In this document: piece by piece, positions 22,727 to 35,433 of the stretch | How positions within the stretch are numbered: the stretch's first letter is position 1 | How the letters are laid out: every line of letters begins with the position of its first letter | DNA from: Artocarpus heterophyllus | Taxonomy: Eukaryota > Streptophyta > Magnoliopsida > Rosales > Moraceae | DNA length: 64,000 nucleotides | Assembly: GCA_025403435.1 (NCBI GenBank) | Contig: CM046332.1 | Location: 2,922,981 to 2,986,980, forward strand | Reading direction: 5' to 3' | Made by a program: the position numbers and the translations under genes | The notes under the pieces: generated by a model | What the model was told of the DNA's origin: nothing | What the model saw: only the letters and a program-made list of their open reading frames with translations | The model's database searches: none

Positions 22727-22983
22727 CTGTTAGTTTAACACCTCCTTGTGAAATAAAGTTGGTCACAATACCCTATAGTTCTACAATTTCCCATTGTAGT
22801 TTGGATATTTGGGAATCAACTCTTGAAGTTGGCCAAAAGTCAAAATATTGAGACTACTTGACATACTTAGATTGACCATAAATATGTCTTGAATGTTCTA
22901 GTTTTCCTTATGCCCTCGTCACTATGTCATCATTATCGATGGACTCTAAGATCCCTTGAGTTTGTTGCTTCGTATACTCATCC
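22727..22983 (-). pseudogene. CACTA transposase fragment (Transposase_24 type)
   Basis: On the minus strand an acceptor AG at 22984 precedes DEYTKQQTQGILESID, then a broken GKLEHSRHIYGQSKYVK and SQYFDFWP. The order fits the C-terminal end of Transposase_24 (PF03004), where a G-x-P-E-H-x-G-R-V-R-G motif precedes SQYF. Several residues are mutated and one or more stops occur. Only the last exon survives; the rest would lie where LTR F now is. Confidence 0.5.
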
Positions 22984-23019
22984 TGTAAAACAATAACAAA
23001 TATGTTATTCATAATATGT

Positions 23020-23887
23020 TTCAAAAGTTTCAAATAACCTAATAGAAAAGTTATCTGACTAAAACAGTCAAATACAAATAATCCTAAACAAATAAATCTA
23101 TTTTAAATAATTCAACATGTTTTTCTTGAATTAATTCATAAAATTAATTCAATCAATAAACCAAAATGAATTATTAAATCCAATCTATCAAGTTTTAGCC
23201 AATCTAATAAATAACATAAGTCACCAAACTATACAAAAAACATGTCATATCGTTACATGAAATATTATGAGCTTACGAAAGGGACCTAATGGACATATAT
23301 AGATCAAACTCCTATAATTATAAAATAATATATCCCCAATATGTATATTTTCTAATTATTAACTCTAAAGCTATTCCACTAAAAGCTTTGAGCTATACTC
23401 TTAAACTATATAAATTTATAAAACTCCAATAAGTTTATTGTCTAGGACATATCATAATGTGTAACATTATGATATTCTTATTTACCTATAAGATACCTAT
23501 AAGATATCATAATGTGTAACATACCTATAAGATATTCATAATCAGCTTAAGTATAAATTCTTATTTACCTTTTGATTATTTTTATCTTATGTTCTTTTAT
23601 CTCACCATTAGAATACTGTTCGATTACACATATATACCCAAGTAGTTGAGGGCTTGAGTTTCTAATTACAAGATAATGCCTATAAGAGAATATTTTTAAC
23701 TCTACAAAAGAGCTATGGATTCTATATCTATAATAACAAGTCTACATCAATCAAGACATATATGATTGTCTAAAGTGAATTGATTCAAAACAAATAGAAT
23801 TATTAATCAAATCATTTAATCTTTAATTTTGATCCAATCATTGAAACAATCTGTTTTGTCTCCATTTTATTTTTGGATTTCGAGGAT
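23020..23887 (-). repeat. Copia family-1 LTR F, left part (3' portion on minus strand)
   Basis: The reverse complement aligns with LTR 45103-47012 from its middle almost to its TATA region, for example TGATCCAATC near 23830 and the block before GGTTATTTGAA near 23030. The last 700 bp or so of the LTR are missing at the CACTA border. About 45 bp at the right end (23841-23887) do not align. Confidence 0.75.
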
Positions 23888-23892
23888 AAGCC

Positions 23893-25459
23893 TGTTGGGT
23901 TTGTTGGATTTTTTGATTCAAATAAGCAGCAAAAAATCAAAATTAATTCCCACAAAACCCTCGCAGGATCCATGCAATTCGATTAGATTGATAGGAAAGT
24001 CATAGAATCTTACCAGGATGACAAAAAGGGGTAAGATTTCTAGAAAGAAGAAGAGCAGGTTCACTTCGTGACACCCTAACTCGAGCTTTTTATATTCGGG
24101 ATCGGATTTAGACTTTGTTACAGAGAGCAACGCCCTCTACAGGTATCGACATGAACATACTCTCTCAAAAATGAAATTGGTGTGCTAGCACCCTCTCCTT
24201 GCATTAAATGACTCCCTCTAATTTTAAGGGTTTTTAATGTTCTCGTCTTTTCAATAATAGAACGCTTTCTTTCTTCTTAATTCAGCTAAACACCCTAAAA
24301 TAGATATATATATTGACTTTGAGATAGAGTCAGATTTTAACTAGGGTAAACTATAATTTGAATATGATTTAGAGAATCTAGATAATGTCTGTAATTCAAA
24401 TATGATTAAGAGAATCAAGATAAGTCTGTAATTTGAATATGATTAAGAGAATCTAGATAATGTCTGATTCAATGAACCTAGACATATCTAGTACATTGAA
24501 TCTGAACATTATCAGGTTCATTGAACCTAGACACAGTAAACCCAAAATTCGTTTTTAGTTTGTTCTAAGTGTGCGACCCTGTAGGTTCACATAATGTTGG
24601 TAGTAGGCTTGATATTTTGTTTCTGGCCCACAAATCATAAGCAGCCTTTAGTAAGACATTATGATCACCCAAGTTATGCAAATGTTAATAATCCGACACA
24701 ACCTAATCCATAATAAGCATTAAAGTCCTTTTGTTACTAGATACCTTGATTGAATATAAGGCATGGTTTATGTCAACCTTATACTATTCAATCATATTAT
24801 TTCTCGATCTTAAGTAGACTAATATTAATAACCCTTATCAATTCATTCCAGTATGGCCATACATTTTTCCTCAGTCTAACTTATCGAGGGGCCCATAGAT
24901 ATCTTTCTCATAATAAATAAGGGACAAATTCCTTCTTAATCACTCATATTCCTCACATGATTCATTCTATATCCAACAACAATCCATTCCATCATCTTGT
25001 TAAAGATAATATTAGAATGTGTCAAAATATAGAATTTTTCATGTAGGAAACAATGGTGATTTCAGGTCAGAGGACTAGGATAATACTATTGTAATGAGAA
25101 TCACTTATGACAATTATCCATGTAGTATTCTCATAGCGGGTCGATCCAATACATCATTTCTCAAATATGTATTTATGAGTTAACTTAGTATCTCATACAC
25201 ATGATTAGTAAAACATAATCATCAATCAAACTTCATACTAGTCTTCATTCATTATTATCCCAATAATAATGACCGACTAGGGATAATTTAGAATAGAATT
25301 CAATTTTCACCTAAGAGTTTTACTATCAAGTCACATACTTGATGACCTTAGGCAGAATTAACTATTCATGAAATTAGAATCAAAAACAATAATAAAATGC
25401 AAATGTAACGAAGTCAAAATGTGATAATTACATAATTGGCCTAGGGCACATCACTAACA
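23893..25459 (-). repeat. 3' LTR of element G
   Basis: It is 1567 bp, runs TGTTGGG to CACTAACA on the plus strand and aligns with 42377-43978. Confidence 0.9.
24351..24464. repeat. Three tandem copies of a 38-bp unit in the LTR of G
   Basis: Each copy carries AATATGATT(T/A)AGAGAATC followed by (T/A)AGATAA. The other LTR has the same array near 42848-42965, so it predates insertion. Confidence 0.8.
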
Positions 25460-25476
25460 ATCTCCCACTTGCACTA
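25460..25476 (-). other. Polypurine tract of element G
   Basis: On the minus strand GCAAGTGGGAGAT abuts the 3' LTR, the usual form of the plant Copia tract. Confidence 0.7.
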
Positions 25477-26060
25477 GGCCCAATCAATATTGTATCTGAT
25501 ACCCATTGACCTAGTACGATTCTTATGGTTAGGCTGTGGAAGAGGCTTAGTGAGTGGATCATCAACATTTTCATTTGTCGGTACTCTACATATCTTCATG
25601 TCTCCTCTCACAATGATTTTTCGAATGAGATGATAATGTCTGAGCATGTATTTGGATCGTTGATGTGATCTAGGTTCCTTAGCTTGTGCTATGGCCCCGT
25701 TATTATCACAATACAAGTCTACTGGATTTGATATACTAGGAACAACACCCAAACCAGTAATAAACTTTTTGATCCAAACTGCTTACTTAGTTGCTTCTGA
25801 GGTGCATATATACTCAGCTTCCATTGTAGAATCAACAATGGTGTCTTGTTTTGAACTTCTCTAGCTCACTACACCTCCATTCAAACAATACACATAACCT
25901 AACTGCGATTGAAAGTCATCCTTGTCAGATTGAAGCTGGCATCTGTGTAACCACTTACAACAAGCTCATCTTTCTTTCCTCCATACAATAAGAATGCATC
26001 CTTAGTTATTCTCAAATCTTTAAGGATATTCTTGACTGTTGTCTAGTGACTTTCACCTAG
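25474..26060 (-). pseudogene. pol: RNase H of element G
   Basis: The open part (25752-25474) reads DLYCDNNGAIAQAKEPRSHQ, then RHYHLIRKIIVRGDMKICRV, then DPLTKPLPQPNH. The first is the third catalytic segment of Copia RNase H (YCDNxxAI) and the last is the usual C-terminal end. The upstream part, with its first catalytic Asp, lies in broken frames between 25760 and 26060. It removes the RNA strand of the hybrid in a working element. Confidence 0.8.
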
Positions 26061-26063
26061 ATC

Positions 26064-27076
26064 TTATTGGTATCTACTGGTTATGCTTAAGGCATATGAG
26101 ACATCAAGTCGAGTACATAACATCGCATACATGATAGATTCAATGGCAGAAGCATATGGAATCTTATTCATGTAGTCTCCCTCATCTTGTGTCATTGGAC
26201 ATTGAGTCTTCCTGAGACTAATTCCATGTGACATTGGCAAGAATCCTCTCTTGGAATCTTGGATACTAAACCTATTCAATACCTTGTCAATGTATGTACT
26301 CTGACTTAGGCTAATAATCCTCTTAGATCTATCCATATAGATCTTGATGCCTAGAATATAGGCAGCTTCACCTAAGTCTTTCATTGAGAAACAATAACCT
26401 AACCATGATTTAACATTTTGTAGAGTAGGGATATCATTTCCAATGAGTAATATGTCATCAACATATAGCACCAGAAAGACTATTGTGCTCCCATTAACCT
26501 TCTTATAAACACAAGGCTTATCTTCATTTTTGATGAAACCAAACTCTTTGATTGCTTCATCAAAATGAAGATTCCAACTCCGAGATACTTGCTTCAATCC
26601 ATAAATGGATCTTTGAAGCTTGCAAAACTTTCCAGAACTCTCAAGACTAACAAAACCCTTGGGTTGTGTCATATACACATCCTCAAGTAGGTTACCGATC
26701 AAAAATGTTATTTTGACATCCATTTGCCAAATCTCATAATCTAGTATGCAGCTATGGTGAGAAGAATCTGAATGGATTTAAGCATAGCAACTGGTGAAAA
26801 AGTTTCATCATAGTCTATACCATGTGTTTGCTTGAAACCTTTTGCAACCAGTCTTGCCTTAAATTTATGCACATTGCCATCAATGTTTGTTTTCTTTTTG
26901 AAAACCCATTTGCACCCAATAGTCTTTAAACCATTAGGCGGATCAATCAAAGTCCACACTTGATTATCATACATGGATTGCATCTCTGGCTTCATGGCTT
27001 CTAGCCATTTATCACAGTCAGGGCCATTCATGGCCTCTTGGTAGGATGTGAGCTCATTTTGATCCACAATCATCAC
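26064..27076 (-). pseudogene. pol: Reverse transcriptase of element G
   Basis: Two open pieces cover nearly the whole RVT_2 domain. The first (27076-26741) reads WKWLEAM-like CDKWLEAMKPEMQSM, then GCKWVFKKKTNIDG and ARLVAKGFKQTHGIDYDETF. The second (26723-26064) starts MDVKITFLIGNLLEDVYM and holds YGLKQVSRSWNLHFDEAI, then FLVLYVDDILLIGND, in which the catalytic YVDD is intact, and SMKDLGEAAYILGIKI. A stop lies between them where Gln-Met-Asp-Val-Lys is usual. The RT core itself is still good. Confidence 0.88.
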
Positions 27077-27304
27077 ATCATTATTATCAATTAAGAGAAA
27101 TCCATATCTCTTAGGGCTCTAACGTGTCCAACCAGACCTCTTCGGGCCTTGTGTTACTTGTGTAGGCTCAACAACTACTTGTTAATCTAGTTGACATTCC
27201 ACAGGTGGTTCAATGCTATTTTGTGGTTCTTGAATTTTTTCAAGTTGAACTTTACTCCCATTGGTTCCTTTAGACATGTATTCTCTTTCTAAAAAGACAC
27301 CATT

Positions 27305-28630
27305 CTAAGCAACAAACACTTTGTTCTCAAAAGAATTATAGAAGTAATATCTTTCAGTTTCTTTAGGATATCCCACAAACAGGCATTTGTCTGATTTAGG
27401 TGCCAATTTGTCTGAAATTTGACGCTTCACATAAGCCTCACATCCCCAAATCTTAAGAAAAGACAAACTAGGTGACGTCTTGGTCCACATCTCATAAGGT
27501 GTCTTTTGAATTGCATTTGATGGAACTCTGTTCAGTATGAACGCAATAGTTTCCAGAGCATATCCCCAAAAGGATATTGGAAGATCTGACTGACTCATCA
27601 TAGATCAAACCATATCCAATAAAGTTTGATTTCTCTATTCAAACACACCATCCATTGTGGTGTTCTTGGTGGAGTTAATTGTGAGACTGTCCCACAATCT
27701 CTAAGATGATCAATGAATTCTTGGTTTAAGTATTCACCACCCCGATCTGATCGAAGTGCTTTAATACTTTTACCCAGTTGATTTTGTACTTCATTTTTGA
27801 AAATTTAAACTTTTCAAAAGATTCAGATTTTTGTTTCATTAGTAGACATAGCCATATCTACTAAAATCATCTATGAAAGTAATGAAGTACTGAAAACCTC
27901 CTCTAGCTGTGGAACTTAATGGTCTACATACATCAGAATGTACAAGGCCCAAAGAGTCATTAGCCTTTTCACTATGTCCAGTAAAAGGTATCTTAGTCAT
28001 TTTGCCAAATAAACGAGACTCACATACTTCAAATGATTCAAAATCAAATGAATTCAAAAGCCCATGTTGATGGAGTCTTGAAATGCGTTTCTTATTTATA
28101 CGACCCAAATGACAGTGCCAAAGATAGGTAGAGTTTAAATCTTTAGATTTAAACTTCTTTGTATTATCATTATAGATGGACTTTTCATTTGTGTTTTCAA
28201 TGTTCAGAACATAAAGATCATTCGTTCGTGGAGCATATCCATAGAAAATGTTATCATGGTAAATGGAGCATTTATTATTCCTAATAATAAAATTAAAACC
28301 TTCCATGTCCAAACAAGAAACAAAAATAATATTCCTACTCATAGCAAGTGCATAGTAACAATTTTCTAAACTTAAAACAAGTCCACTAGGCAAAGTCAAC
28401 TCATATGTTCCTACAGTTAAAGCAGCAACTCTTGCTTCATTTCCAACTCGTAGGTCCACTTCGCTTTTAGCCAAGATTCTACTCCTCTTTAGACCCTGCA
28501 CATTAGTACAAATGTGAGATCCATATCTAGTGTCTAATACCCAGGAATCAAAAGCAAAAAAATTGACTTCTATAACGTAAATATCTGAAGGAGTAGTAGC
28601 ACTACTCTTCTTCTTCTTTAGATCATCCAA
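27305..28630 (-). pseudogene. pol: Gag-pre-integrase and integrase of element G
   Basis: The frame 28630-27839 has FDSWVLDTRYGSHICTN (the protease active site region; the family has DTGxxxHIC, and Gly is replaced here), then LWHCHLGRINKKRISRL, the HHCC zinc motif's His part, and LGLVHSDVCRPLSSTARGG, with the first catalytic Asp. It ends at FIDDFSRYGYVY. The core continues with stops (27838-27602) to the open frame 27601-27305, with PISFWGYALETIAFILNRVP and KIWGCEAYVK, the C-terminal motif. It would insert element cDNA; the broken frame prevents this. Confidence 0.85.
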
Positions 28631-29447
28631 ATAGAGCTTGTAGTTTCTTTTCCAATGGCCAGGCTCATTGTAAAAAAAGCATACTCCTTCTTTTGGTGGT
28701 TTAGCCTTAGGTTCAGGATTGGGCTTGGGGTTAGGCTTGGGCTTCTTGAAGTTCTTGGGAGCCTTATTCTTGCTCTTACCCTTTCCTTCCCTTTCCTTTT
28801 CATACCCTTCCCTTTATTAACCCTCAGAATATCTTTAGTATTCTTGATGTTCTGTTCAGTAGTCTTAAGCATCCCATGCAACTCAAAAATAGTCTTCTCC
28901 ATATTATGCATGTTGTAGTTCATAATGAACCCATCATAAGCATCTGGCAAAGATTGGAGAATGATGTCAACAACCAACTCTTGGCTAATCTCAAGACCAA
29001 GTTTTTGCAAATGATCAAGATGACCCTTTATCTTCAGAACATAAGGACTCACTGAATCGCCAGCAGTCAATTTGCATCAGAGTAATGCCTTTAAGGTGGC
29101 AAACCTCTCAATTCTAGCTTTCTCGTGGAATATTCCTTGAGATAACCTATCATGGTATAAGCCTCCATTTTCATCAGTTGCTTTTGAAGCTCTGATTCCA
29201 TACTTCCAAGCATGAGGCAAGTGACATCAACAGAGTCATTGAGATGCTTACTGTGAGCATCCTTTTGAGCTCTAGGAGCATTAGCAGTTGGTTCATCAAG
29301 GATAGGTTGATCAAGGACATATTCCTTCCTCTCTTGCTTACAAACAATTCTCAAGTTTCTATACCAGTCAAGGAAGTTAGTCCCATTGAGCTTATCCTTC
29401 TCAAGGATCGTTCGTAGTGACAAGTTAGATGTGGTGTTTGATGCCAT
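28618..29447 (-). pseudogene. gag: Gag of element G
   Basis: ATG 29447 opens with MASNTTSNLSLRTILEKDK, then LNGTNFLDWYRNLRIV, the conserved UBN2/retrotran_gag N-terminus. A stop after RGLPP (29091) splits it from 29070-28618, which reads DSVSPYVLKIKGHLDHLQKL, LVVDIILQSLPDAYDGFI and a basic Lys/Arg tail. A zinc knuckle is poorly preserved. The start is chosen because it matches the family N-terminus and lies downstream of the leader. Confidence 0.85.
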
Positions 29448-30523
29448 TATCTACAACAAATATATACACAGAGTACTTAGCAATTTATTAAACAATTTTT
29501 TACGAGGCATAATTTAAATCCTACTAATTTTATCAAATTAATAACCCTCAATATTAATTTGGCAATCGCAACAATTGTAATTTTAGTGGACCAAGATCCA
29601 TATTTCACCTCACTTTAAGTAAGCTTTGGCTTATCACCTAAAGTATGGTTATTTAGGTAGGTAACACTTTACCAATTACATCTTATGTAACTCTTGGATA
29701 AATATGGGATTTGACATCATATGTCCTAGCTAATTAAAATCCCATCTAATGCCCTAGGTCCAAAACCATTTTGATAACCAAGTTAAGTCTAACCATTTTA
29801 AACATATGAATATCACTATTATCCATCTTGTCTTACCTAGATGGCTTAACACACCCTGCTTTTGCAGAACCTATGTTTAGCAATCCAAGTCTTAACAAGT
29901 GTTGAATCATGGGAGGCATTTTAATGACTTAATATTAAGTGAATGTTCTACTTTTTTTTATTTTATTGTTTATTATTATGTCGCATCACATACATAGTAT
30001 CATATACATAGCATCACATATATAGCATAATAAAAACACAATAAGCATGTCATAGCATGGCCCAATTCTAGATTGATCTTCATAAGCCAATATGAAAGTT
30101 AATGGTCAATCCTAGGTAATCTTCATCTCCATGGATTTCCTTAGATTGCCACGAACGGACTCCATCTTGAGCCTCCATCTTGGACCTCCATCTTGAACCT
30201 CCATCTATCTTGATCTTGGGCTTTGATTTTACATTACAAATTGCAATCTAAACTATTCTATTTTACTAAATAAATAAATAAATTACAACAAATTGAAAAA
30301 TGACACGCAGGTCGTATTTAAAATTACAAACCGAAAATAAAATTAAATAAAACTTGCCAATCACATTGGTATGAAAGGGCTATGCTATGCACCATGCAAT
30401 TCACACTAAACAAATAAACATAATAATACAATTTTATTATAGTTAAATTTTTATTATGACCAAAACGATATATGTGACGAATCAATTCGGAGTCAAGGGG
30501 CAGCGCCCCTAACGGCAGTTAAT
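29448..30523 (-). other. 5' leader of element G, part next to gag
   Basis: Non-coding and AT-rich. Near 30150-30215 a short unit (CTCCATCTTGAACCTCCATC) repeats four times or so. Near 30495-30511 GGGGCAGCGCCCC can fold into a 5-bp GC stem. Element H is inserted 13 bp further right. Confidence 0.6.
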
Positions 30524-30873
30524 GTAACGCCCCTTAAATCAGACGTCACAGATGTCGTTACATACTTACATTTGAACAAGCATAAACTATATACTATTAA
30601 ATAATATCAAGCTTAATCGTTACAATTGATTTTACAAGTATTTAAAACTTACATTACCAGGATCCATTCATACGTTTTTTTTTTTTTTTTTAAAAAAAAC
30701 TTATCGTTGTTTCGAAAATAATCATTTAATTTATTTCATAACATATTTTATTCAATTATACTTAATTTATCATAAACTTATAGGTTTGTCAAGTTGTATA
30801 AATCAAAACTTATAAATATATTCCATAAAAACTCTTGATCAACACATCATTTGAAATTCATTTGTTCCCACAG

Positions 30874-31070
30874 TTCGGCAGGCCGAAGTTGGGACTTCGG
30901 CAGGCCGTTCAACATCGGCATGCCGGTGTTTTCTCTACCGGCAAGCCGGCAGAGGCTTTGCAAAACGGATTGAAAATTCATCCATGTTCGGCAGACTGAA
31001 AATATCCAGTCGGCCGGCCGAACTTTGGGACTTTGGCAGGCCGGCCACAGAGTTCGGCAGGCCGTCCGAG
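30874..31070. repeat. GC-rich CGGCAGGCCG array, U5-side, in 3' LTR of H
   Basis: About eight units of CGGCAGGCCG and close variants (CGGCATGCCG, CGGCAAGCCGG) stand out in AT-rich DNA. Most read CGGCAGGCCG on the plus strand. The same array occurs at 38971-39153. Confidence 0.85.
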
Positions 31071-33331
31071 ACCCCATTTCCTTTAAAAAACTAACTTAAA
31101 ACGTTCCAACTTTACGTAAAATATAGCGGAAGTCATAATTCATCAAAAATGATAAAACAACTTATAAAAACATAATATAAGTATTCTTAAAAAACCTTAA
31201 CATAAAATATGTTCAAAATATATAATTGATTAAATCATAAAATCATAAAAATCATTTCTTCTTGGCATGCTTCCGGTTACAATTCATCGTTCATGTTGCT
31301 CACACGCCGTCCCATGTCCTCCACCTATTTCATGACTCTCTTACCCTTATCTGCAACATGACATATAAAACATGATTAAGCTAACGCTTAGTAAGTACAT
31401 ATAATTCTCACAATTTATAAAGCGTTTCATAAACATCATCATCTTCATGATCATCATATCATAAAGTGCCTTAAGCACAATTCCATAGAACATATCTTTC
31501 ATAACGTTAACCATGTTAAAACTTAATCCATTTTATTTTAAGGGCCCAAGTGTTGCACCATAAACATCATCATAGGCGCACCCTCATGAGAGGAGAAGGG
31601 TAGCTAATCCCAAACCAAACATGACATCATAACATAACATTTCATAACATTGGATGTGCAACACTTATTAGGTGATATATATATACATACTTTTCGTTCT
31701 TTGAAACATTTCATCATCATACATGCATATCTTTAAAATCATGAAAATCTTTCATAAGAAATCCTTTAAGGAAAAATCATCATAAAATCATCATGAATAT
31801 CCTTGTAAAACATATCATCAATCCTTGTAAAAAAAAAAAAAAAAGTGTCATGTTGCAGGTGAGATTGTACTTACCTTATCGTTAGCTTACTTAACCTTAA
31901 AATTGCACTTGGTGACGACGTCGCGGTCTCGTTGTGCTCGCTTCCTTGAGTGTCCATGCCATTTATCCATTTAAAGATGCAATAAAATCAATACTTATCA
32001 TAAAATATCCATACACTCATCTCATATTTTAAACATTATTCATAACCATAAAAAGAAAATCGTCATCACATATACATGTAATTATGATTTTCTTAAATCA
32101 TAAAAATTACTTAAGCATATAAAACAAACCATGCATCTAAACATAATTATCTTTTAAATAAAACATTTCGTACAATTAATATATATATATATATCAATTT
32201 AAAACCTCATACAATCATCATATCATCATGCATAAAATCATTTTATTATCATAGAATCATGTAAATACATTAAAACGTTTAATAAAACAAAATCCCAAAA
32301 ACAACATTATCAAAACAGATTTTTCTTATAATAATTTCATAAAAATTTCATAATCATGGAAATAAAATACATTCGTCATTCATATACATAGTCTTAACAA
32401 CTTTTATGAAAACATCATATTCACCCCTTGACTGAACATTACGTTTTTCGTACTTAAAATTAAACAGTAACATTACTGTGAAGGGTAGAAGACAGAAATA
32501 TTCATTTGTCATTAAAAACATTTATATGACATAAAACGTGAAGAAACATCACACATAATACCCATGAGCATCGTAATAAAAACACAAAACAAAACACAAT
32601 ACCTAGAGAGGATATTGTAGGCGAAGTGAGGAGAAGAATTTCTTTTCAAAAATACCAGAAAAGCCGAATTCTTACCTTGGAGTTTCTTCTCAAAATTCTT
32701 GAATTCACCAATGAAACAAAACTTTTTCTCAAAAATTTTCACGGGAGAGAGAAAAATTTCGTGAAGAAGAAAAGAAGAGGAAGATTAGAAAGTCAGAAAA
32801 TGTCTCAGACTTTTTAGAGAGAGAGAGAAAATAATAAAAAGAAGAAACGTTAATTAATTTTCTTTTAACGTAATAAACATAATGAGCATTCATGGCCTTC
32901 ATTAAGTCAGAAAATTCTGACTGTTGAAAGCGTGACATGAGGCGTGGGAAGAGGAAGAGAAAATAATGAGAGAACGTCTCAGAACCGAGAGAAATTATCT
33001 GAGGGAAGAGCGTTAAAATTTTCTAATGTAATATGTATAATAAAGAATCATTACTCTTCATTAAGTCAGAAATTTCTGACTGTTAAGAGAGTGATTGGCG
33101 TGGGAAAGGAGGAAAAAGAAAAGGAAGGTCAAACATTATAAATCTTATCTTAAATTTACCTTCTAAAAATAGGAAACCTCTTTAATAATACAAATCAAAT
33201 CCTTTAATTTTCCTTAACTGATAAAAACCTTTCATTATTATGCCAATTAATCACATTAATTCACCCAATTAATGTAATTAACTCAGCCATAATTTTGGAG
33301 GAATTTTCTGTTGACTGCTTGTCAGCCATTG

Positions 33332-33464
33332 TTCAGCCTGCCGGTTTTCCCTTTCGGCCTGCCTGATTCCAGCAAGTTCGGCCTGCCGGTGGGGGTTCTT
33401 CGGCCTGCCGTTCTCGGGCAAGACGTTTGGCCTGTCGAGCTTAAAAGTTCGGCCTGCCGATCTG
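33332..33464. repeat. GC-rich CGGCCTGCCG array, U3-side, in 3' LTR of H
   Basis: About six to seven units read CGGCCTGCCG on the plus strand, the reverse of the array at the other end of the same LTR. The twin lies at 41417-41546. Confidence 0.85.
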
Positions 33465-33732
33465 TCATTAAATGTCATAACATAAAACATTCATACATCA
33501 TTGCATCATAAATAATCATATATTGCATCATAAATTAATATATGCTTAGAATTTCACATGAACACTAGAGCACAACGATCTCATGCGGTCGTCACCTGTC
33601 ACAAAACTTGACATAAAAAGTTAGTAACATGCACATCACATATCATATCATATAACGTTATTTATTAATAACATTTCTCAATAACGTTACTAACTTAACG
33701 TGGTCCGTTACATAAAATAGGCGGGTGTTACA

Positions 33733-33746
33733 ATTCTCCCCACCTT
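33733..33746 (-). other. Polypurine tract of element H
   Basis: On the minus strand AAGGTGGGGAGAAT abuts the 3' LTR. K has the same tract at 60697-60710. Confidence 0.8.
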
Positions 33747-33768
33747 ATAAAAGTTTCATCCTCGAAAC

Positions 33769-35407
33769 TTAGAATAAATGTGGATACAAAACTTTCATGT
33801 CATTTTCACGTTCCCATGTAGCTTCTTCAACTTGCTGATTTCGCCATAACACCTTGACCAATGGAATTTCTTTATTCCTCAAAGTCTTGGTTTTCCAATC
33901 GAGTATCTTTATTGGCTTTTCTTCGTAACTTAGGTCTTCTCGTATCTCGATCACTTGCGGCTCAATCACATGCGTAGGGTCCGGAACATACTTCTTGAGC
34001 ATGGAGACATGAAATACATCGTGCATTGCGGACATTTCAGAAGGCAACTTCAACTGATAAGCTACTTTGCCTATTCGTTTAACAATTTTATAAGGACCGA
34101 TGAATCTTGGGCTTAACTTGCTTTTCTTTCCAAATCTCATAATCCCTTTCATTGGTGTAACTTTCAAGAACACATAATCACCCACAACGAATGCTAAAGG
34201 TCTTCTTCTTTTGTCAGCATAACTCTTTTGACGGCTTTGAGCGGTCTCTATCCTTCTTCTTATCAACTTTATCATCTCAGATGTTTCATTCACAAAGTCT
34301 GTTCTTTCAGCATCAACACTTTCAATTAACTTCTTTTCACCAGCTTCGTGCCAACATATAGGTGACCTGCATTTTCGTCCATACAGCGCTTCATATGGTG
34401 CCATTCCAATTGTTGCCTGAAAGCTGTTGTTGTAAGCAAATTCTGCTAACGGTAGCATTTTATACTAGCTGGTCTTAAAATCGAGAGAACATGCCCGTAG
34501 CATATCTTCTAGAATCAAGTTCGTCCTCTCTGTTTGGCCGTCAGTCTGAGGATGAAAAGCTGTGCTGAAATGAAGCCTGGTTCCCATTGCATTCTGGACA
34601 CTCTTCCAAAACTTAGATGTGAACCTGCCATCACGATCTGAGATAATTGACTTGGGAATCCCATGTAGTCGTACAATTTCCTTAACATAGAGTTTCGCTA
34701 ACCGTTTCATAGAGTAAGTGATCTTGATAGGAATGAAATGCGCCGTCTTCGTCAGCCGATCCACAATTACCCAAATTGCATCATAACCATTCGTTGTTCT
34801 GGGTAAGCCGGTAATGAAATCCATTGCTATTTCTTCCCATTTCCATTCCGGTATTTGGGATAGACTGTAGTTCACCACCAGGTCTCTGGTGTTCAGCCTT
34901 TACTTGCTGACATGTCATACATTTTTGCACATACTTTGCAACATCACGTTTCATCCCAAACCACCAGAAGTTACCTTTTAGATCATTATACATCTTTGTT
35001 GCACCTAGATGAATAGAGTAGGGGGTGTCATGAATTTCTGTGAAGATTCTTTCCCTTAAATCATCAACATTAGGAACACATAAGCGGTCCTTAAGGTACA
35101 AAGTTCCATTATCCGCAACACGAAACTCTTGACATTTTCCTTCTTTCATTTCTTGCTTGATTCTTACAAGGCTTACGTCGTCATCTTGCTTACTTCGAAT
35201 CTCATCATACATCGTCGGAGCAAGAGAGAGTGCTGATAATTGGCCTACTATAAGTTCTAAACCAAAGTCTAGAATTTCCTTCCTTAAGGGTGGAGACATT
35301 GCTTGCATAGACATTAACGTGGCAACTGACTTCCTACTTAAAGCATCAGCTACTCGGTTAGCTTTACCAGGATGATAAAGGATTTCACAATCATAATCCT
35401 TCACCAA
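33769..35407 (-). pseudogene. pol: Integrase of element H, broken
   Basis: The zinc finger is in 35407-34781 (HLGATKMYNDLKGNFWWF, then YVQKCMTCQQVKAEHQ). An extra base near 34858 shifts the frame. The core resumes in 34878-34465 with [15 protein letters not shown] (first Asp), IISDRDGRFTSKFWKSV (second Asp) and FHPQTDGQTERTN (catalytic Glu). A TAG at 34465-34467 stands for the Trp seen in K's counterpart. The C-terminal part (34458-33769) has FAYNNSFQATIGMAPYEAL, the GPYKIVKRIGKVAYQLKLP block and a chromodomain-like end, VKVLWRNQQVEEATWERE. The catalytic triad is intact, so only the two lesions kill it. Confidence 0.9.
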
Positions 35408-35433
35408 TTCTAGCCATCTTCGTTGTCTCTTGT

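Larger units (their letters stand above)
20833..23019 (-). mobile_element. Element E: CACTA (En/Spm) transposon relic
   Basis: On the minus strand a transposase piece, a DUF8039 piece and a Ulp1-like piece lie in the order known from plant CACTA elements. CACTATTAAGAA at 20833 is a candidate terminal repeat (family: CACTA with C/TAAGAA). At 20990-21130 the repeated CTTACAAGACGATTTTT-like motifs look subterminal. The right end is lost where Copia LTR F begins, so the boundary at 23019 is approximate. Confidence 0.6.
30524..33732 (-). repeat. 3' LTR of element H
   Basis: It is 3209 bp long. Compared with 38619-41816 it differs by scattered single bases and small indels, for example around 30935-30960, where some bases are absent from the other copy. 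It contains a GC-rich array near each end. Confidence 0.92.
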
